From contig CAYOYK010000097.1 of the NCBI GenBank assembly GCA_964408185.1, forward strand, positions 1-5,873: a stretch of DNA of 5,873 bases, read 5' to 3'. Below are positions 4,675 through 5,873 of this stretch, one piece after another; the stretch's first letter is position 1, and each line of letters starts with the position of its first letter. Position numbers and translations under genes: made by a program. This stretch comes from CAYOYK01 sp964408185 (lineage in GTDB: Bacteria > Bacillota > Clostridia > Christensenellales > Aristaeellaceae). The notes under the pieces were generated by a model, which made no database searches, had not been told where the DNA came from, and saw only the letters and a program-made list of their open reading frames with translations.

Positions 4675-5774
4675 GCCGCATCGTGGTGGGCATGAGCGGC
4701 GGCGTGGATTCCTCTGTGGCGGCGCTGCTGCTCAAGCGTCAGGGCTTTGATGTGGTCGGCGTGTTTATGAAAAACTGGGACGAGAAGGACGAAAACGGAA
4801 CCTGCACCGCCGCCGCCGATTGGCAGGACGTGCAGGACGTGTGCGCCCGCATCGATATTCCCTGCTACTCCGTCAACTTTGTGAAGGAGTATCAGGAGCG
4901 CGTGTTTTCCTACTTTTTGGAGGAGTACCGCCGGGGCCGCACGCCCAACCCGGACGTGCTGTGCAACCGGGAGATCAAATTCAAGGCGTTCTTGGATTTT
5001 GCCATGAAGCTGGGCGCGTCGCGGATGGCGACGGGCCACTTTGTGCGCGCCGAGCGCCGCAACGGCCATTCCGCGCTGCTGCGCGGGACGGACGCGAACA
5101 AGGACCAGAGCTACTTCCTTTATATGCTCAAGGAAAGGCAGCTCGATCAGGCCGTGTTTCCCGTGGGCGGGCTGACCAAGGCCGAGGTGCGCGCCATTGC
5201 CGCCGAGGCCGGCCTGTCTACCAGCCAAAAGAAGGACTCCACAGGCATCTGCTTTATCGGCGAGCGGAACTTCCGCAAGTTCTTGCAGGAGTTTTTGCCG
5301 CTTCAGGCCGGGGACATGGTCGCCCCGGACGGCTCCGTGGTGGGCCGCCACATCGGGCTGGCGTATTACACGCTGGGCCAGCGGCGCGGGCTGGATATCG
5401 GCGGACGGGGCGACGGCCGCAGCTGGTTTGTCATCGGCAAGGATCTGGAGGGCAACCGCCTGCTGGTGGCGCAGGGCGAGGATCACCCGTCGCTCTACAC
5501 CCGATACGCGCTGGCCGGGCAGCTTACGTGGATTGCCGATGCGGCCCCCGCGCCGGAGGGCGAGCCATTCCGCTGCACGGCCAAGTACCGCTATCGGCAG
5601 GCCGATCAGCCCGTTAGCGCTTTCTGGCGCGGCGATGCGCTCTATCTGGATTCCGATGCGCCCCAGCGCGCCGTGACCGCCGGTCAGAGCGTTGTGCTGT
5701 ACCAAGGCGATGTGTGTCTGGGCGGCGCGGTAGCCGATAAAACAAGCAATGACAAGGCTTTGCTCGCAAATTGA
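4671..5774 (+). CDS. mnmA: tRNA-specific 2-thiouridylase MnmA
   Basis: A 367-residue protein, near the usual family length. It uses ATP and a relayed persulfide to make 2-thiouridine at wobble position 34 of tRNAs for Lys, Glu and Gln. Seen: PP-loop SGGVDSS (9-15); NPDVLCNREIKF with catalytic Cys98; ATGHFVRA (120-127, Phe124 where Tyr is commoner); KDQSYFL (144-150); second catalytic Cys194 in STGICFIG; then the linker YYTLGQRRGLDIGG and a C-terminal beta-barrel. All key residues are present. The GTG start (4671-4673) shares the sequence GTGA with the stop of the HAD-tmk gene, with AGGAG eight bases upstream, so translation is probably coupled. In many Firmicutes mnmA sits beside a cysteine desulfurase gene; none is adjacent here, so the sulfur donor must be encoded elsewhere. 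No obvious terminator follows; an rRNA-type promoter starts 32 bases downstream. Confidence 0.97.
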   Translation: MSRIVVGMSGGVDSSVAALLLKRQGFDVVGVFMKNWDEKDENGTCTAAADWQDVQDVCARIDIPCYSVNFVKEYQERVFSYFLEEYRRGRTPNPDVLCNREIKFKAFLDFAMKLGASRMATGHFVRAERRNGHSALLRGTDANKDQSYFLYMLKERQLDQAVFPVGGLTKAEVRAIAAEAGLSTSQKKDSTGICFIGERNFRKFLQEFLPLQAGDMVAPDGSVVGRHIGLAYYTLGQRRGLDIGGRGDGRSWFVIGKDLEGNRLLVAQGEDHPSLYTRYALAGQLTWIADAAPAPEGEPFRCTAKYRYRQADQPVSAFWRGDALYLDSDAPQRAVTAGQSVVLYQGDVCLGGAVADKTSNDKALLAN

Positions 5775-5805
5775 AAAAAACCTTTCGATATTGCAAAATT
5801 AGTGG

Positions 5806-5834
5806 TTGACAATCGACTGAAACGATGGTATTCT
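5806..5834 (+). promoter_or_regulatory. Strong promoter, probably of an rRNA operon
   Basis: TTGACA (5806-5811, perfect -35) and TATTCT (5829-5834, four of six for -10) are separated by exactly 17 bases. The 35 bases upstream are A/T-rich (AAAAAAA near 5775, GCAAAATTAG at 5793-5802) in an otherwise GC-rich window, consistent with an UP element. Transcription would start near 5841. Confidence 0.85.
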
Positions 5835-5840
5835 AATCAA

Positions 5841-5873
5841 GCTCGCTTGAGCGACGAACCTTGAAAACGATAC
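5841..5873 (+). promoter_or_regulatory. Start of an rRNA-operon leader (boxA-like region), cut by the window edge
   Basis: After the promoter, GCTCGCTTGAGC (5841-5852) can fold into a small hairpin at the transcript's 5' end. It is followed by GAACCTTGAAAAC (5857-5869). A CCTTGAAAAC block is a familiar element just before rRNA genes in Firmicutes, in the region of the antitermination (boxA) signal. No rRNA sequence is within the window, so the downstream 16S gene is inferred. Confidence 0.65.

Noticed and set aside
4341..5705. Long minus-strand open frame opposite mnmA and the end of tmk
   Set aside because: It is a shadow of two well-identified genes, with no domain or start signal of its own.

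Overview
This window looks like chromosome of a high-GC, Gram-positive (Firmicutes/Clostridia-type) bacterium. The clues are strong AGGAG-type ribosome binding sites before nearly every gene, a Gin-like sporulation regulator beside tmk, and a Firmicutes-style rRNA leader at the right edge. Gin points to a spore-forming lineage. The exact taxon cannot be fixed from the sequence.

Left part (1-2146), minus strand. Three genes lie close together and read leftwards: a non-canonical aldo/keto-reductase fused to a two-cluster ferredoxin domain (1001-2146), a GNAT acetyltransferase (484-990), and a 56-residue membrane microprotein (274-444). A strong intrinsic terminator (226-257) closes the unit. 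Beyond it, to the window edge, is a tandem array of about 70-bp hairpin-forming GC-rich repeats (8-188).

Middle (2147-3321), plus strand. A 202-bp divergent intergenic region carries a clear extended -10 promoter for a membrane-tethered protein resembling part of a solute-binding protein (2349-3002). A 63-residue Gin/CsfB-like zinc-knuckle protein follows (3070-3261), with a possible forespore-type promoter before it and an intrinsic terminator after it.

Right part (3301-5873), plus strand. A promoter interleaved with that terminator reads into one continuous ORF that joins a HAD phosphatase to thymidylate kinase (3373-4674). This overlaps by 4 bp with mnmA, the tRNA 2-thiouridylase (4671-5774). 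Immediately after mnmA comes a near-consensus promoter and a leader of the kind that precedes rRNA genes, so an rRNA operon probably begins just outside the window. The right half is therefore information-processing housekeeping (dTTP synthesis, tRNA modification, rRNA); the left half is a small accessory redox/acetylation unit.

Most unusual points: the HAD-Tmk fusion, the Gin-tmk neighbourhood, the orphan tethered binding-protein-like gene, the degenerate catalytic tetrad of the reductase, and the hairpin repeat array. I see no CRISPR array, insertion sequence, tRNA gene, phage gene or defence system.
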